This document shows positions 35,702 to 44,283 of a DNA stretch of 64,000 nucleotides, one piece after another. The first letter of the stretch is position 1; each line of letters starts with the position of its first letter. Source of the stretch: an uncultured Collinsella sp. (GTDB lineage: Bacteria; Actinomycetota; Coriobacteriia; Coriobacteriales; Coriobacteriaceae). The notes below the pieces were generated by a model that was not told where the DNA came from, ran no database searches, and was given only the letters and a program-made list of their open reading frames with translations. The stretch covers positions 9,073 to 73,072 of the forward strand of contig UQHV01000013.1 in NCBI GenBank assembly GCA_900540895.1, in the 5' to 3' direction. Both the position numbers and the translations under genes were made by a program.

Positions 35702-36382
35702 ATGCGGGTTTTGATCACGGGCGCTTCGGGCGGTATCGGAGCCGCGTGCGTGCAGCGCTTTTTGGACGAGGGCCACGAGGTCGTGGGCTTTGATCTGCTG
35801 CCGGCGGCGATCGAACACGAGCGCTACCGCCATCTGATCGTTGATGTCCGCAAGCCGGACGCGTTTCCGGACGACCTTGAACCCCAGGTAATCGTGAACG
35901 TTGCCGGTGTGCAGGATTCGGCCGACGACATCGCCGCCAACCTGTGTGGCACCATCAACGTGACCGAGCGCTACGCCTTTGTGGGGGAGGGGCTTGTCGC
36001 CAAGCCGGCGCCGGCTATCGAATCCGTGGTCAATGTGGGGTCGGCGAGCGGACATACGGGATCGGAGTTTCCCGCCTATGCTGCCAGCAAGGGCGGCGTT
36101 ATCGCCTACACCAAGAACCTTGCAAACCGCCTGGCGCCGCAGGCCATCGCCAACAGTGTGGACCCGGGTGGCGTTATCACGCCGCTCAACCGTTGCGTGA
36201 TGGAAGACGAACACCTGTGGAGCCAGATTATGGAGCTCACGCCGCTTAAGCGCTGGGCCACCGCCCAAGAAATCGCCGAGTGGATCTACTTTGTGGGCGT
36301 GACCAACCGGTTTATGACCGGACAGAGTCTGCTGATCGATGGTGGCGAGGCCGGCCGCACCCAGTTTATCTGGCCCGAGTAA
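35702..36382 (+). CDS. Short-chain dehydrogenase/reductase
   Basis: 226 residues, classical SDR fold: TGASGGIG (NAD(P) loop near residue 7), NVAGVQ, and catalytic Ser with YAASKGG (Y-x-x-x-K). The C-terminal GQSLLIDGGEA is the usual SDR end. It is shorter than FabG (about 245) and the Asn-Ala-Gly region is altered to NVAG, so its substrate is unclear. It begins 9 bp after the VUT transporter stop and ends at a strong terminator. A link to queuosine metabolism is only operon context. Confidence 0.85.
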   Translation: MRVLITGASGGIGAACVQRFLDEGHEVVGFDLLPAAIEHERYRHLIVDVRKPDAFPDDLEPQVIVNVAGVQDSADDIAANLCGTINVTERYAFVGEGLVAKPAPAIESVVNVGSASGHTGSEFPAYAASKGGVIAYTKNLANRLAPQAIANSVDPGGVITPLNRCVMEDEHLWSQIMELTPLKRWATAQEIAEWIYFVGVTNRFMTGQSLLIDGGEAGRTQFIWPE

Positions 36383-36386
36383 CAAA

Positions 36387-36424
36387 ACGCGCCCGATGGC
36401 AAGATTGCCGTCGGGCGCGTTTTT
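36387..36424. terminator. Bidirectional terminator between the SDR gene and ung
   Basis: ACGCGCCCGA at 36387 pairs with TCGGGCGCGT at 36411-36420, extended by an inner GGC/GCC. It is followed by TTTT on the plus strand, with AAAA before it for the minus strand. Confidence 0.85.
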
Positions 36425-36437
36425 GATGTATCGATTT

Positions 36438-37163
36438 TTAGCCGAGGCAAGTCCAGTTGACGGGGGTCGAGCCGTGCTGTTTGAGTAGCCGATTGGCTGC
36501 CGAGAAGGGGCGCGACCCCATAAAGGCGGGGAGTTCTGCCGTGGCACGGTTAGCCGAAAGCGGTGAGGGATGCGTGGAGGCCAGGCAGAACTTGCCGGTC
36601 GCCTTGCCCGCGCCGGTCGCGGCGAGCTTGCCTTCGACCATCTGCTGGGCAAAGCGGCCCCATGTCAAAAAGACTACCGGCTGGGGCAGCTGGCAGCAGC
36701 GTTCGATAACGTAGTCGGTGAGCGCGCTCCAGCCCAGCTTGGCGTGCGAGTTCGCGGCATGCTCGCGCACGGTGAGCGTGGTGTTGAGGAGCAGGACGCC
36801 CTGTTGTGCCCATGGGGTTAGGTCTCCCGTGGCGGGAATGGGGCAACCCAGATCGGCTTTGAGTTCCTTGTAAATGTTGCGTAGGCTCGGCGGCAGCTTG
36901 GTTTGCGTCGCGGGGACCGAGAACGACAGTCCCATTGCCTGGTTGGGTCCGTGATAGGGGTCTTGACCCAAGATGACAACCTTGACCTGGTCGGCCGGCG
37001 TGTAGGCGAGGGCATTGAGGATGTCGTCTTGTGCCGGGTAGATGATTTGCTCGGTACGCAAAAGGGCGATGCGCTCGAGCAGCTGGTTCGTAGTGTCACG
37101 TACCGGCTGCGGCGCATCGCCTAACCAAGTCGCTATGTTGCGGTCGCGGGTCGCGGTGTCCAT
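36438..37163 (-). CDS. ung: Uracil-DNA glycosylase
   Basis: 241 residues of family 1 UDG. GQDPYHGPNQAMGLSFSV is the catalytic and uracil-binding motif (catalytic Asp in DPYH), LLLNTTLTV holds the strand motif and HPSPLSA the DNA-intercalation loop. It removes uracil from DNA to start base-excision repair. ATG 37163 has AAGGAG 5 nt upstream. Length is typical. It lies alone, between the terminator at 36387 and the EamA transporter gene on the same strand. Confidence 0.97.
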   Translation of the reverse strand: MDTATRDRNIATWLGDAPQPVRDTTNQLLERIALLRTEQIIYPAQDDILNALAYTPADQVKVVILGQDPYHGPNQAMGLSFSVPATQTKLPPSLRNIYKELKADLGCPIPATGDLTPWAQQGVLLLNTTLTVREHAANSHAKLGWSALTDYVIERCCQLPQPVVFLTWGRFAQQMVEGKLAATGAGKATGKFCLASTHPSPLSANRATAELPAFMGSRPFSAANRLLKQHGSTPVNWTCLG

Positions 37164-37251
37164 GGGGCTCCTTTACGTCAGATGCTCTGTTGGCATCTAT
37201 TGTAAAGGCGCACCGGTTGCCTTTATGCCGCGGCTGTATGAAGAGTGGGGT

Positions 37252-38154
37252 CTACGAGACGTGCTCGGGCGCTCCTGCCATGCGAGCCTGTCCATGTGCG
37301 CGGAGGCGCGGAAGCTCGACGGTTGCCGCCATGACGCCGGTGAGGATGAGAGCTGCACCCAGGAAGGCGATGGGGCTCAGGACCTCACCGACTAGGAAGA
37401 ACGAGAAGACGGCGGAGCAGACCGGCTCGAGCGAGAAGGCAAAGCCGGTGGTCTCGGCAGGCACGTGGGGCTGCACGAGCGTCTGGGTGATAAAGCCGTA
37501 GGCAGAGCAGATGAGTGCGAGCGCGACGACAACGACGATCTCGCTGGGCGTGCCGGGAAGCGTGAAGCCGCCAAAGGTGAATGCGGCGATGCCCGAGAAC
37601 AAGCCGCCAAAGCCCAGCTGCCAAACGCCCAGAGCCAGCGGGTCGACATCTTCGACAAAGCGCTTCGCCACAATGATGTGTCCGGCGTAGACAAAGGCGG
37701 AGAGCAGCATGATGATCGCGCCCGGGTTCAGGCTGGTAAAGTCGGCGCCCGAGAGCAGCAGCATGCCGCAGGTGACGATGGCGGTGCCGACGAGCACTTT
37801 GCGCTCGGGGGCGCGACGCAGCAGGGCGGCGTTGGCAAACGGTACGATCACGACCGTCAGGCTCTGCAAAAAGCCGGCAGTGGAGGCAGAGGTGAGGCTG
37901 GAGCCCAGGCACATGCAGGTGAGCTCGGTTGCCATAATGGCGCCGATGATGGCGGCACGGACCATAAGGTCGCGGTTGATGCGGAAAGCGCGCTTGTGGA
38001 AGAGCAGCAGGCAGACCACAAAGGCGATGATGCAACGTAGCGCGACGATGCTCGTGGCGTTCATGCTGTCCATGCCGATCTTCATGAGGGGATACGAAAA
38101 GCCCCATGCGACGGGAACGGAAAATGAGAGCGCGATTGCTTTTTTGCGATCCAT
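37252..38154 (-). CDS. EamA/DMT-family transporter (second)
   Basis: 300 residues with ten predicted helices in two EamA repeats (VAWGFSYPLMKIGMDS in the first, AYGFITQTLVQPHVPA in the second). This is the RhaT/PecM-type branch, less internally symmetric than the EamA protein at 29340. It is divergent from a LysR gene whose AGTAT-N9-ATACT box lies between them, so the LysR protein probably controls this exporter (inference). Substrate unknown. Confidence 0.87.
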   Translation of the reverse strand: MDRKKAIALSFSVPVAWGFSYPLMKIGMDSMNATSIVALRCIIAFVVCLLLFHKRAFRINRDLMVRAAIIGAIMATELTCMCLGSSLTSASTAGFLQSLTVVIVPFANAALLRRAPERKVLVGTAIVTCGMLLLSGADFTSLNPGAIIMLLSAFVYAGHIIVAKRFVEDVDPLALGVWQLGFGGLFSGIAAFTFGGFTLPGTPSEIVVVVALALICSAYGFITQTLVQPHVPAETTGFAFSLEPVCSAVFSFFLVGEVLSPIAFLGAALILTGVMAATVELPRLRAHGQARMAGAPEHVS

Positions 38155-38234
38155 GGGACTCCTTTTGTTACAGAACGGTTTCGCAAAAAGGATTCTGCTC
38201 CCAGATGTGGATGTAGTAAAGCGAATGTATCTTC

Positions 38235-38253
38235 AGTATGATTAAGAAATACT
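38235..38253. promoter_or_regulatory. LysR-box palindrome between the EamA and lysR genes
   Basis: AGTAT (38235-38239) and ATACT (38249-38253) are inverted around 9 nt. Size and position between divergent genes match LysR operator boxes. Confidence 0.55.
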
Positions 38254-38312
38254 AATGTAGGCAGAAAAAGCCCTGGCAAAACGTTTTACGGCTGCAGTGA
38301 TGTGGAGGCACG

Positions 38313-39179
38313 ATGGCATCGCGGTATCAGATTGTTTGTATGGTGGTCGATCGCGGCAGTCTTAAGGGCGCAGCGGACGAGCTGGGCTATACGCAAAGTG
38401 CGGTGAGCCAGGCCGTCAAGGCGCTCGAGCGCGAGCTGGGTACCACGCTTATCGAGCGCGGTAAGCAGGGCGTGTCGCTTACGCGCGACGGCAAGCAGTA
38501 TCTGCCGTACCTGCGCCAGATCGTGACCGCCGAGGCCGAGCTCGAGGGCAAGCGCCAGGAGCTGCTGGGGCTTTCGTCGACTGATATTCGCATTGCGACG
38601 TTTACCAACGTGAGTCGAACCGTGTTGCCGCGCGTGATTCGCGACTTTGGAGCCCTGCACCCTGGCGTGCACTTTACCCTCAAGCAGGGCGATTACACGC
38701 GCAACGCCCAGTGGGTGCACGATGGCGTGGTTGACTTTTGTTTTACGGCGCGCGGATTTACCGCTGGGCTCGAGAAGCGCGTGGTCTATCACGACGAGTT
38801 GGTGGCATTGTTGCCGGCCGCGCATCCGCTGACGGCAAAGGAAAAGGTGACACTCGCCGACCTGGCGTCCGAGCCGTTTGTGCTGCTGGATGAGGGCGAA
38901 CAGAGTCTGGTGCTCGATGCATTCGCGGCGCATGGCCTGTCGCCGCACGTGACGAGCGAGGTCACCGACGACTACACCATCATGGCGATGGTGGAGGAGG
39001 GCCTAGGCGTGAGTATGCTCTACCGTCGTACTGTGGAGGGCATGCGTGCCGATATTCGCGTACGTCCCATCGTGCACGCCCCCTCGCGCGACGTAGTGGC
39101 GGCCTGGCGCAGCTGGGACACCATGCCTATCGCCACGAGGCGCTTTATCGACTATATGAGCTCACATATTGTCAATTAA
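38313..39179 (+). CDS. LysR-family transcriptional regulator
   Basis: 288 residues. The winged HTH is VVDRGSLKGAADELGYTQSAVSQAVKALERELGTTLIERG and the effector domain runs from about 90 to 285 with the two-subdomain periplasmic-binding fold. GGAGG lies 4 nt before ATG 38313. It is divergent from the EamA gene, as in the typical LysR/target arrangement. The effector is unknown. Confidence 0.93.
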   Translation: MASRYQIVCMVVDRGSLKGAADELGYTQSAVSQAVKALERELGTTLIERGKQGVSLTRDGKQYLPYLRQIVTAEAELEGKRQELLGLSSTDIRIATFTNVSRTVLPRVIRDFGALHPGVHFTLKQGDYTRNAQWVHDGVVDFCFTARGFTAGLEKRVVYHDELVALLPAAHPLTAKEKVTLADLASEPFVLLDEGEQSLVLDAFAAHGLSPHVTSEVTDDYTIMAMVEEGLGVSMLYRRTVEGMRADIRVRPIVHAPSRDVVAAWRSWDTMPIATRRFIDYMSSHIVN

Positions 39180-39206
39180 TGACTGGCGTGGCGTTGAGTG
39201 CGGTGT

Positions 39207-40589
39207 TTAGCGGGCTGTCGCTTTGGCTTGGGTGGCGCGATAGGTGCGTGCCGGGTGGCAGAGTAGCACCGCCACGACCATAAAGAACGCCGTGGTGCCC
39301 AGGCTGATGGGGTAGACCATCATGATGTTCGCAAAGGTGCGGAAGTGCGGGAACACGCAGAACACCCAATAGAAGCGGATGCCGCAGACGCAGATCATGG
39401 TGATGAGGGCGGGCGTGAGCGAGATACCAAAGCCGCGCAGGTAGCCTGACATGTTTTCGTAGAACATGCTAAAGGCGTACGCCGGGAAGATCGAACACAC
39501 GCGGATATAGCCGATCGAGACGATGTTGGGGTCGCTGTTGAACAGCGACAAGATCTCGCGTCCCAGGCCGACAATAACGATGATCGTGGTGAGTGCAACG
39601 ATACCGCCTTCGACCAGGCAGACCTTAAGCGTTTTGGTGCAGCGATCGATCTGGCGGGCACCGTGGTTTTGTCCCACAAAGGTGGTGCACGCCTGGCTAA
39701 AGCTGTTGAGCAGGTTGTAGCACACGTACTCCAGACTCATGGCGGCGCTCGATGCGGCCATGACTTCGGTGCCAAGGCTGTTGATGGCAGACTGGATGAT
39801 GATGTTGGCGACGGCAAAGACAGCGCTTTGGATGCCGGCGGGCAGGCCGATCTTGACGATGCGCTTGAGGGCGACGGGGTCGATAGCCAGGTCGCGTGGG
39901 GTGACGTGGACGACGGAGTCGGTCTTGAGTAGGCGGATAAAGAGCGTAGCGGCGCTGACGGTGTAAGCGATGGCGGTGGCGATGGCGACGCCCGCGACGC
40001 CCCAGTGGAGTACAGGGACAAAGATGAGGTCCAGGCCAATGTTGAGGACGGTGGACACGGCAAGCGCCTGCAGCGGCATGCGGGTGATGCCGACGGAGCG
40101 GAAGATCGCGGCCTCAAAGTTGTAGAGCAAGATCGAGGGCATGCTCAGCAAAAAGACGCGTAGATAGAGTGAGGCGAGCGGCATGGTCTCGGCGGGAACG
40201 TTGAGCGCGGCGAGCATGGGCTCGGCAAAGATCTCGCCCAGCGCGATGACGACAAAGCCCACGAGTGCCATTAAAATCGAGGTATGGACGGCGCGTTTGA
40301 CCATGTTCTGATCGTTGCGGCCGATAGCGTTGGCGATGACCACATTGGAGCCAAGCGACATGCCAATAAACAGGTTGAGCATAAGACTGGTAAGCGGAAC
40401 ATTGGAGCCGACCGCCGCCATGGCGAGGGTTCCCTGGTCGCCCGAGAAGTTACCGATGATGACCGTGGCGATGAGGTTCGACAGCTGCTCCAAGATGCTC
40501 GTGGCGGCCACGGGGAAGGCGAACAGGGGAATATTGCGCCACAGCGAGCCGGCGGTCATGTCAATGTGCTTAGATACGGTGTCAGCCAT
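39207..40589 (-). CDS. MATE-family multidrug/metabolite efflux transporter
   Basis: 460 residues with twelve membrane helices and the duplicated MatE domain (IPLFAFPVAATSILEQLSNLIATVIIG near the start, LPAGIQSAVFAVANIIIQSAINS at the second half). It is of the bacterial Na+ or H+ antiporter type, close to DinF/NorM relatives. The gene stands alone and is convergent with lysR; the palindromic remnant at about 40660-40748 lies upstream. Substrate is not predictable. Confidence 0.93.
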   Translation of the reverse strand: MADTVSKHIDMTAGSLWRNIPLFAFPVAATSILEQLSNLIATVIIGNFSGDQGTLAMAAVGSNVPLTSLMLNLFIGMSLGSNVVIANAIGRNDQNMVKRAVHTSILMALVGFVVIALGEIFAEPMLAALNVPAETMPLASLYLRVFLLSMPSILLYNFEAAIFRSVGITRMPLQALAVSTVLNIGLDLIFVPVLHWGVAGVAIATAIAYTVSAATLFIRLLKTDSVVHVTPRDLAIDPVALKRIVKIGLPAGIQSAVFAVANIIIQSAINSLGTEVMAASSAAMSLEYVCYNLLNSFSQACTTFVGQNHGARQIDRCTKTLKVCLVEGGIVALTTIIVIVGLGREILSLFNSDPNIVSIGYIRVCSIFPAYAFSMFYENMSGYLRGFGISLTPALITMICVCGIRFYWVFCVFPHFRTFANIMMVYPISLGTTAFFMVVAVLLCHPARTYRATQAKATAR

Positions 40590-40659
40590 ACGCTCTCAAT
40601 CTCTAATATGCTCTTTCGTGCTTATTTGCGCAGACGATGATACTCCTAATGCAACCAGT

Positions 40660-40748
40660 CGGCACTTAGGGACGTTCCTTTTCTGTCGGCAGCTGGGGAC
40701 ACTCCTTATCTCTTCTAACTAGTCATTCAAGAACGTCCCCAATGACTA
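40660..40748. repeat. Degenerate GGGGACGTTCTT-family palindrome (copy 3)
   Basis: AGTCATTCAAGAACGTCCCC and the following AATGACTA (about 40721-40748) match copies at 17852 and 25934. The left side keeps only imperfect half-units (GGGACGTTCC near 40670 and GGGGACACTCC near 40696), so this copy looks decayed. Confidence 0.65.
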
Positions 40749-40805
40749 GGTGGGGAAGGCGTGCGACAATGGTGGGCGTTGTGTTGTTCGCGCTAAGGAG
40801 TTGCC

Positions 40806-41621
40806 ATGTTGTTGTGTCCCGTTTGCCATGAGCCTTTGGTGGACAATGAGCGCGGTGCTGCATGCGCGGGCGGACACCGGTTTGACCGAGCTCGCGAGGG
40901 CTATCTATATCTACTACGTTCGTCCAAGAGCGGCGACTCCATGGGCGATCCCAAGTCGCAGGCACGTAGCCGTCGTGACTTTCTGAATCGCGGTTACTAT
41001 GCGCCGTTGCGCGATGCGATGGTCGAGCTGGTGCGCGAGCGGGCGACTGGGCGCGCTGCGCCTGCGAACGGTCCCATGACGCTGCTCGATATTTGCTGCG
41101 GCGAGGGCTACTACACCAGCGCCATGGGCGCGGTGCCGGGCGTGGATGCCTACGGGTTCGACTTGGGCAAGGAGATGGTGCGCCTGGCCGCCAAGCGCGG
41201 CGATGCGACCTATTTCGTGGCCAATATGAAGGACATTCCCGTGGCCGATGGCGCCTTCGATATGGTGACCGAGCTTTTTGCCCCCTTTAACGAGCGCGAG
41301 TTTGCCCGCGTGCTGGCACCCGAGGGCTCGCTCTTCACCGTGGTGCCGGGCGCCCGTCATCTCTTTGGGCTTAAGGAGGTGCTCTACGACACGCCGTACC
41401 TTAACGATGAGAAGCTGCCGAAGACCACCGAGCTCGAGTTAGTCGGAACGCAGCGGGTATCTGCGAATATTACGCTTCAGACCCAGGCCGACATCGAGGC
41501 GGTGTTCCAGATGACGCCGTACTACTACCGCACGCGCCCCGCCGACAAAGAGCGCCTGGCAAACCTCGATACCCTTCAGACTGACATCGACTTCATCATC
41601 GCCGAGTACCGCCACAGCTAA
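40806..41621 (+). CDS. rlmA: 23S rRNA (guanine-N1)-methyltransferase, RlmA-like
   Basis: 271 residues. The N-terminal zinc finger is LLCPVCHEPLVDN then CAGGHRFDRAREGYLYLL, followed by KSGDSMGDPKSQARSRRDFL and a SAM-dependent Rossmann domain (LLDICCGEGYYT). RlmA enzymes methylate G745 or G748 in helix 35 of 23S rRNA; the sequence alone does not tell which. AAGGAG lies before ATG 40806. A palindromic repeat and a terminator close the gene. Confidence 0.93.
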   Translation: MLLCPVCHEPLVDNERGAACAGGHRFDRAREGYLYLLRSSKSGDSMGDPKSQARSRRDFLNRGYYAPLRDAMVELVRERATGRAAPANGPMTLLDICCGEGYYTSAMGAVPGVDAYGFDLGKEMVRLAAKRGDATYFVANMKDIPVADGAFDMVTELFAPFNEREFARVLAPEGSLFTVVPGARHLFGLKEVLYDTPYLNDEKLPKTTELELVGTQRVSANITLQTQADIEAVFQMTPYYYRTRPADKERLANLDTLQTDIDFIIAEYRHS

Positions 41622-41622
41622 C

Positions 41623-41659
41623 AACCTGCCAAAAAGGGACAGGTTTTTTTTGGTAGGTT
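41623..41659. repeat. Palindromic repeat, CCTGCCAAAAAGGGACAGG family (copy 1)
   Basis: AACCTGCCAAAAA (41623-41635) pairs with TTTTTGGTAGGTT (41647-41659) with one wobble. It begins 1 bp after the rlmA stop. A larger nested relative is at 57703-57804. Confidence 0.8.
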
Positions 41660-41675
41660 TTATCTGGGCAAACGT

Positions 41676-41713
41676 AAAGGGCCGACCGCGGAGATGCGCG
41701 ATCGGCCCTTTTT
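41676..41713. terminator. Bidirectional terminator between rlmA and the small membrane protein gene
   Basis: AAAGGGCCGA (41676-41685) pairs with TCGGCCCTTT (41702-41711); a T-run follows on the plus strand and an A-run precedes it. Confidence 0.85.
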
Positions 41714-41749
41714 AGTTGCTTGGCTGCAGAGGTTATGAGAAGCGAGCGC

Positions 41750-42151
41750 TTATAGGCGGTCCTTGTTCTCGGCCTTAACGGCGTGTGCCTGCTGAACAAA
41801 GAACAGGTCGTACACCACGATGACAAAGGCGACGATATTGACGGAGCTGCCGCCGAACGCGGGAAGCGTGAACGCGGCCTGGAGGAGCGTGGCTGCCGCG
41901 GCAACGATACCGAGCTTAAATGCGCCGTCTACCTGCGAAGGCTTGTTGGCGCCCTTGATGCCCGCAACGCCTGCGGCAAGATCGACAATGCCCTTGGCGA
42001 CAAGTACGACCGCAGCGAGCGTGGCGTTCGACCCGTACGTGGAATCGAGGCTGCCGGTCGCGACGCCGGTGATTCCAATGACGAGGCTGACGATGCCCAA
42101 AACAAAATAGATGAGGGCAAGGATTTTGAGAGTCTTACGAGCAGAGCTCAT
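41750..42151 (-). CDS. Small four-helix membrane protein
   Basis: 133 residues with four predicted helices (about 9-31, 44-64, 79-99, 104-121). It has Ala/Gly-rich helix packing and no catalytic motif. ATG 42151 starts MSSARKTLKILALIYFVLG and is preferred to 42220. I do not recognise the family with certainty; a DUF308/HdeD-like fold is possible. Monocistronic, terminated by 41676-41713. Confidence 0.75.
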   Translation of the reverse strand: MSSARKTLKILALIYFVLGIVSLVIGITGVATGSLDSTYGSNATLAAVVLVAKGIVDLAAGVAGIKGANKPSQVDGAFKLGIVAAAATLLQAAFTLPAFGGSSVNIVAFVIVVYDLFFVQQAHAVKAENKDRL

Positions 42152-42379
42152 GGCTGGTCCTTTCGATACGAGTACGCCAACCTGGCGCACCCCAAGTGCT
42201 GCACATATGGTGAAGCACATTGTAGTTCAACGGGGCGATGCATGCGTTTGAAAGCGTCTCTTGCCTGCACGGTCCAACCTTTCAAAAAGGAAAGCCAGCT
42301 GTAAGGCAAATCGATGGCAGCCCATGTGCGGCGCTGCGATGATGAGGCCGTAACAAGGAGCTGGTCTCAAGGAGGAGTC

Positions 42380-42523
42380 ATGATGTACGGAGCAGGGCAA
42401 GTGCGTGAGCCGCGGTCGTTGGGAAGGCGCATGGGCGATTCCGTGATCGCTGCCGTGTGCACGGGATTGATGGCGGTACTTTGCATTGCGATGCTGTGGG
42501 CCATGTCGCATGTGGGACAATAG
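42380..42523 (+). CDS. 47-residue single-helix membrane peptide
   Basis: A basic N-terminus (REPRSLGRRMGD) is followed by one membrane helix (SVIAAVCTGLMAVLCIAMLWAM). AAGGAGG lies 5 nt before ATG 42380, a near-ideal site, which is the main reason to call it a gene. Two ATGs are adjacent (42380 and 42383). It lies 63 bp before rsmJ on the same strand. The function is unknown. Confidence 0.7.
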   Translation: MMYGAGQVREPRSLGRRMGDSVIAAVCTGLMAVLCIAMLWAMSHVGQ

Positions 42524-42586
42524 CGGACGGTTGGGTGCCGACATAAACGGCGCTCACGTATTCGTTTTGATTGTTAAGGAGTACCC

Positions 42587-43291
42587 ATGGGCGTCGTCGA
42601 TCCCTTTTCTGTTGCTCGGGCCGCGGGGCTTGAGCTGACCGGGAAGTCCGAGGGCCTCACGCTCACCGACGGCACGATGGAGCTGCGTGCCGATTTTGGC
42701 CGCATGCTGCCGCGACTCAAGCAGGGCCGTCTGCAGCAAGAGCTGTTGGTGAAGGCTGCGCGCACAAAGGGCATCGAGCGACCATGGGCGATTGACGCTA
42801 CGGCAGGCTTTGGCGAGGATTCGCTGCTGTTGGCGGCCGCGGGCTTTACCGTCGATCTGTATGAGCAGGATTGCGTGATCGCGGCGCTCCTCAAGGATGC
42901 CCTGGATCGCGCGGCAGATGATCCGGCGCTTGCGGCTGCCGTGTCGCGCATGCGCTTACATGCGGGCGAGGACAGCATTGCCGGCCTTCGCCATACGGCT
43001 GAGCTGATCGGGCGGGGCGAGCTTGCCGCCCCCGACGTGGTATATCTGGATCCCATGTTTCCCGAACGCACCAAGAGCGCGGCGGTGAAAAAGAAGTTCC
43101 AACTCTTACACCATCTGGAGCAGCCGTGCGCCGATGAGGAGACGCTGGTCGAAGCTGCGCTTGCGGCGCGCCCGCGCAAGGTCGTTATCAAGCGGCCGGT
43201 GAAGGGGCCGCTGCTTGCCGGCGTTAAGCCGAGCTATCAACTTGCGGGCAAGGCCGTTCGCTACGATGTGTTGGTGCCGCCGCGCCCGTAG
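42587..43291 (+). CDS. rsmJ: 16S rRNA (guanine1516-N2)-methyltransferase, RsmJ family
   Basis: 234 residues. IDATAGFGEDSLLLAAAG is the SAM-binding loop and YLDPMFPERTKSAAVKKKFQLLHHL is the RsmJ catalytic block with DPMFP. The family places m2G1516 in 16S rRNA. AAGGAG lies 6 nt before ATG 42587. Length is typical. The neighbouring rlmA makes this a small cluster of rRNA-modification genes. Confidence 0.9.
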   Translation: MGVVDPFSVARAAGLELTGKSEGLTLTDGTMELRADFGRMLPRLKQGRLQQELLVKAARTKGIERPWAIDATAGFGEDSLLLAAAGFTVDLYEQDCVIAALLKDALDRAADDPALAAAVSRMRLHAGEDSIAGLRHTAELIGRGELAAPDVVYLDPMFPERTKSAAVKKKFQLLHHLEQPCADEETLVEAALAARPRKVVIKRPVKGPLLAGVKPSYQLAGKAVRYDVLVPPRP

Positions 43292-43339
43292 CTTGCGTGC
43301 GATGGCTGGCGCTCCGTCAATGCCGTGCCGATGCGGCGC

Positions 43340-43636
43340 CTATTTCCAAGGGTGCGACGTCAAGTGCCAGCCGCCGCAGTATTCGCATTTGTAGCAGGCC
43401 AGCCCGCGGCGTCCGCGGTTTTCGCAGTCGGCCATAACTGCCTCGGCCTCGGCGCGCGTGTCGTAACGGTTTTTGCGCTCGCACGATTTGTAGCGCCAGG
43501 CTTCATCGCGCTCGGAGTCCAGGGCGTCGCGGCGCTCGTCCTCGCGTGCAAACAGGTCGCTCATATCGCCGCCGGTAGCAGCGCTCAAAAACTCGCTTTT
43601 GGCCTTTGACCAGGCGGCTCGCTTTTTGCTTCCCAT
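43340..43636 (-). CDS. Small basic protein with C-terminal zinc-finger-like motif
   Basis: 98 residues. The N-terminus is Lys/Arg-rich (MGSKKRAAWSKAKSEF), the middle acidic, and the C-terminus CYKCEYCGGWHLTSHPWK has CxxC-x2-C with His, suggesting metal binding. ATG 43636 is chosen to start the basic region; the frame is open to 43657. I do not recognise a named family. It is divergent from the GNAT gene, and a 32-bp palindrome lies between them. Confidence 0.75.
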   Translation of the reverse strand: MGSKKRAAWSKAKSEFLSAATGGDMSDLFAREDERRDALDSERDEAWRYKSCERKNRYDTRAEAEAVMADCENRGRRGLACYKCEYCGGWHLTSHPWK

Positions 43637-43660
43637 CTGCTTCGCGCCCTTCTCCAAACG

Positions 43661-43692
43661 TTGGTATCATTGCTCAATCAAAGTGATACCAA
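43661..43692. promoter_or_regulatory. Symmetric 9-bp palindrome in the divergent GNAT/zinc-finger promoter
   Basis: TTGGTATCA (43661-43669) and TGATACCAA (43684-43692) are exact inverted repeats 14 bp apart. They lie midway between the two divergent starts (43636 and 43711), so one regulator could control both genes. Confidence 0.55.
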
Positions 43693-43710
43693 TAAACGTG
43701 AGGTCGCCGC

Positions 43711-44202
43711 GTGATGATCAGAAAAACCCTCGATACCGACATTCCCGCCGTCATGGCCATCTATGACGCGGCCCGCGCCTTTATGCGCGCACATGGCAAC
43801 ACGACGCAGTGGCCCGAGGGCACGCCTTCGGGCGAGCAGCTGGCTGCCGATATCGCCGCCGGTGGCAGCTATGTGTGCGAAGTCGACGGTCGCGTGGTAG
43901 CGACGTTTGCCTTTTTACCGGGCCCGGACGGGTGCTATGACGTAATTGAGGATGGTCAATGGCGCAGTGACACTCCGTACGCCGTGCTGCACCGTGTGGC
44001 GTCCGATGGCGCCGTACACGGTATCGCGGCTGCGATGTTTGCCTTTGCCAAAGAGCGTGCCGATCACCTGCGTATCGACACGCATCAGGACAACCTGCCC
44101 ATGCAGGGAGCCATTGCCAAGGCCGGGTTTAAGCGCGCCGGTATCGTATATGTGTCGGACGGTACGCCGCGCGTCGCGTTTGATTGGCTGCGCGAGGCAT
44201 AA
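43711..44202 (+). CDS. GNAT-family N-acetyltransferase
   Basis: 163 residues. The fold shows an N-terminal IRKTLDTDIPAVMAIYDAAR, then VVATFAFLPG and YAVLHRVASDGAVHGIAAAMFAFA around the acetyl-CoA pyrophosphate region; the classical Q/RxxGxG/A is only loosely kept (GAVHGIA). GTG 43711 has GAGG 7 nt upstream; ATG 43714 is equally possible. The substrate is unknown. A strong terminator follows. Confidence 0.85.
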   Translation: MMIRKTLDTDIPAVMAIYDAARAFMRAHGNTTQWPEGTPSGEQLAADIAAGGSYVCEVDGRVVATFAFLPGPDGCYDVIEDGQWRSDTPYAVLHRVASDGAVHGIAAAMFAFAKERADHLRIDTHQDNLPMQGAIAKAGFKRAGIVYVSDGTPRVAFDWLREA

Positions 44203-44236
44203 AGGCCGAGTCACATACCAGCGTTTCATCGAAATG

Positions 44237-44263
44237 AAAATGGCCCCGAGTGGGGCCATTTTT
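44237..44263 (+). terminator. Terminator of the GNAT gene
   Basis: AATGGCCCC (44239-44247) pairs with GGGGCCATT (44252-44260) around GAGT, followed by a T-run. Confidence 0.9.
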
Positions 44264-44283
44264 GGTAAAACGCGTTGTTGTGG

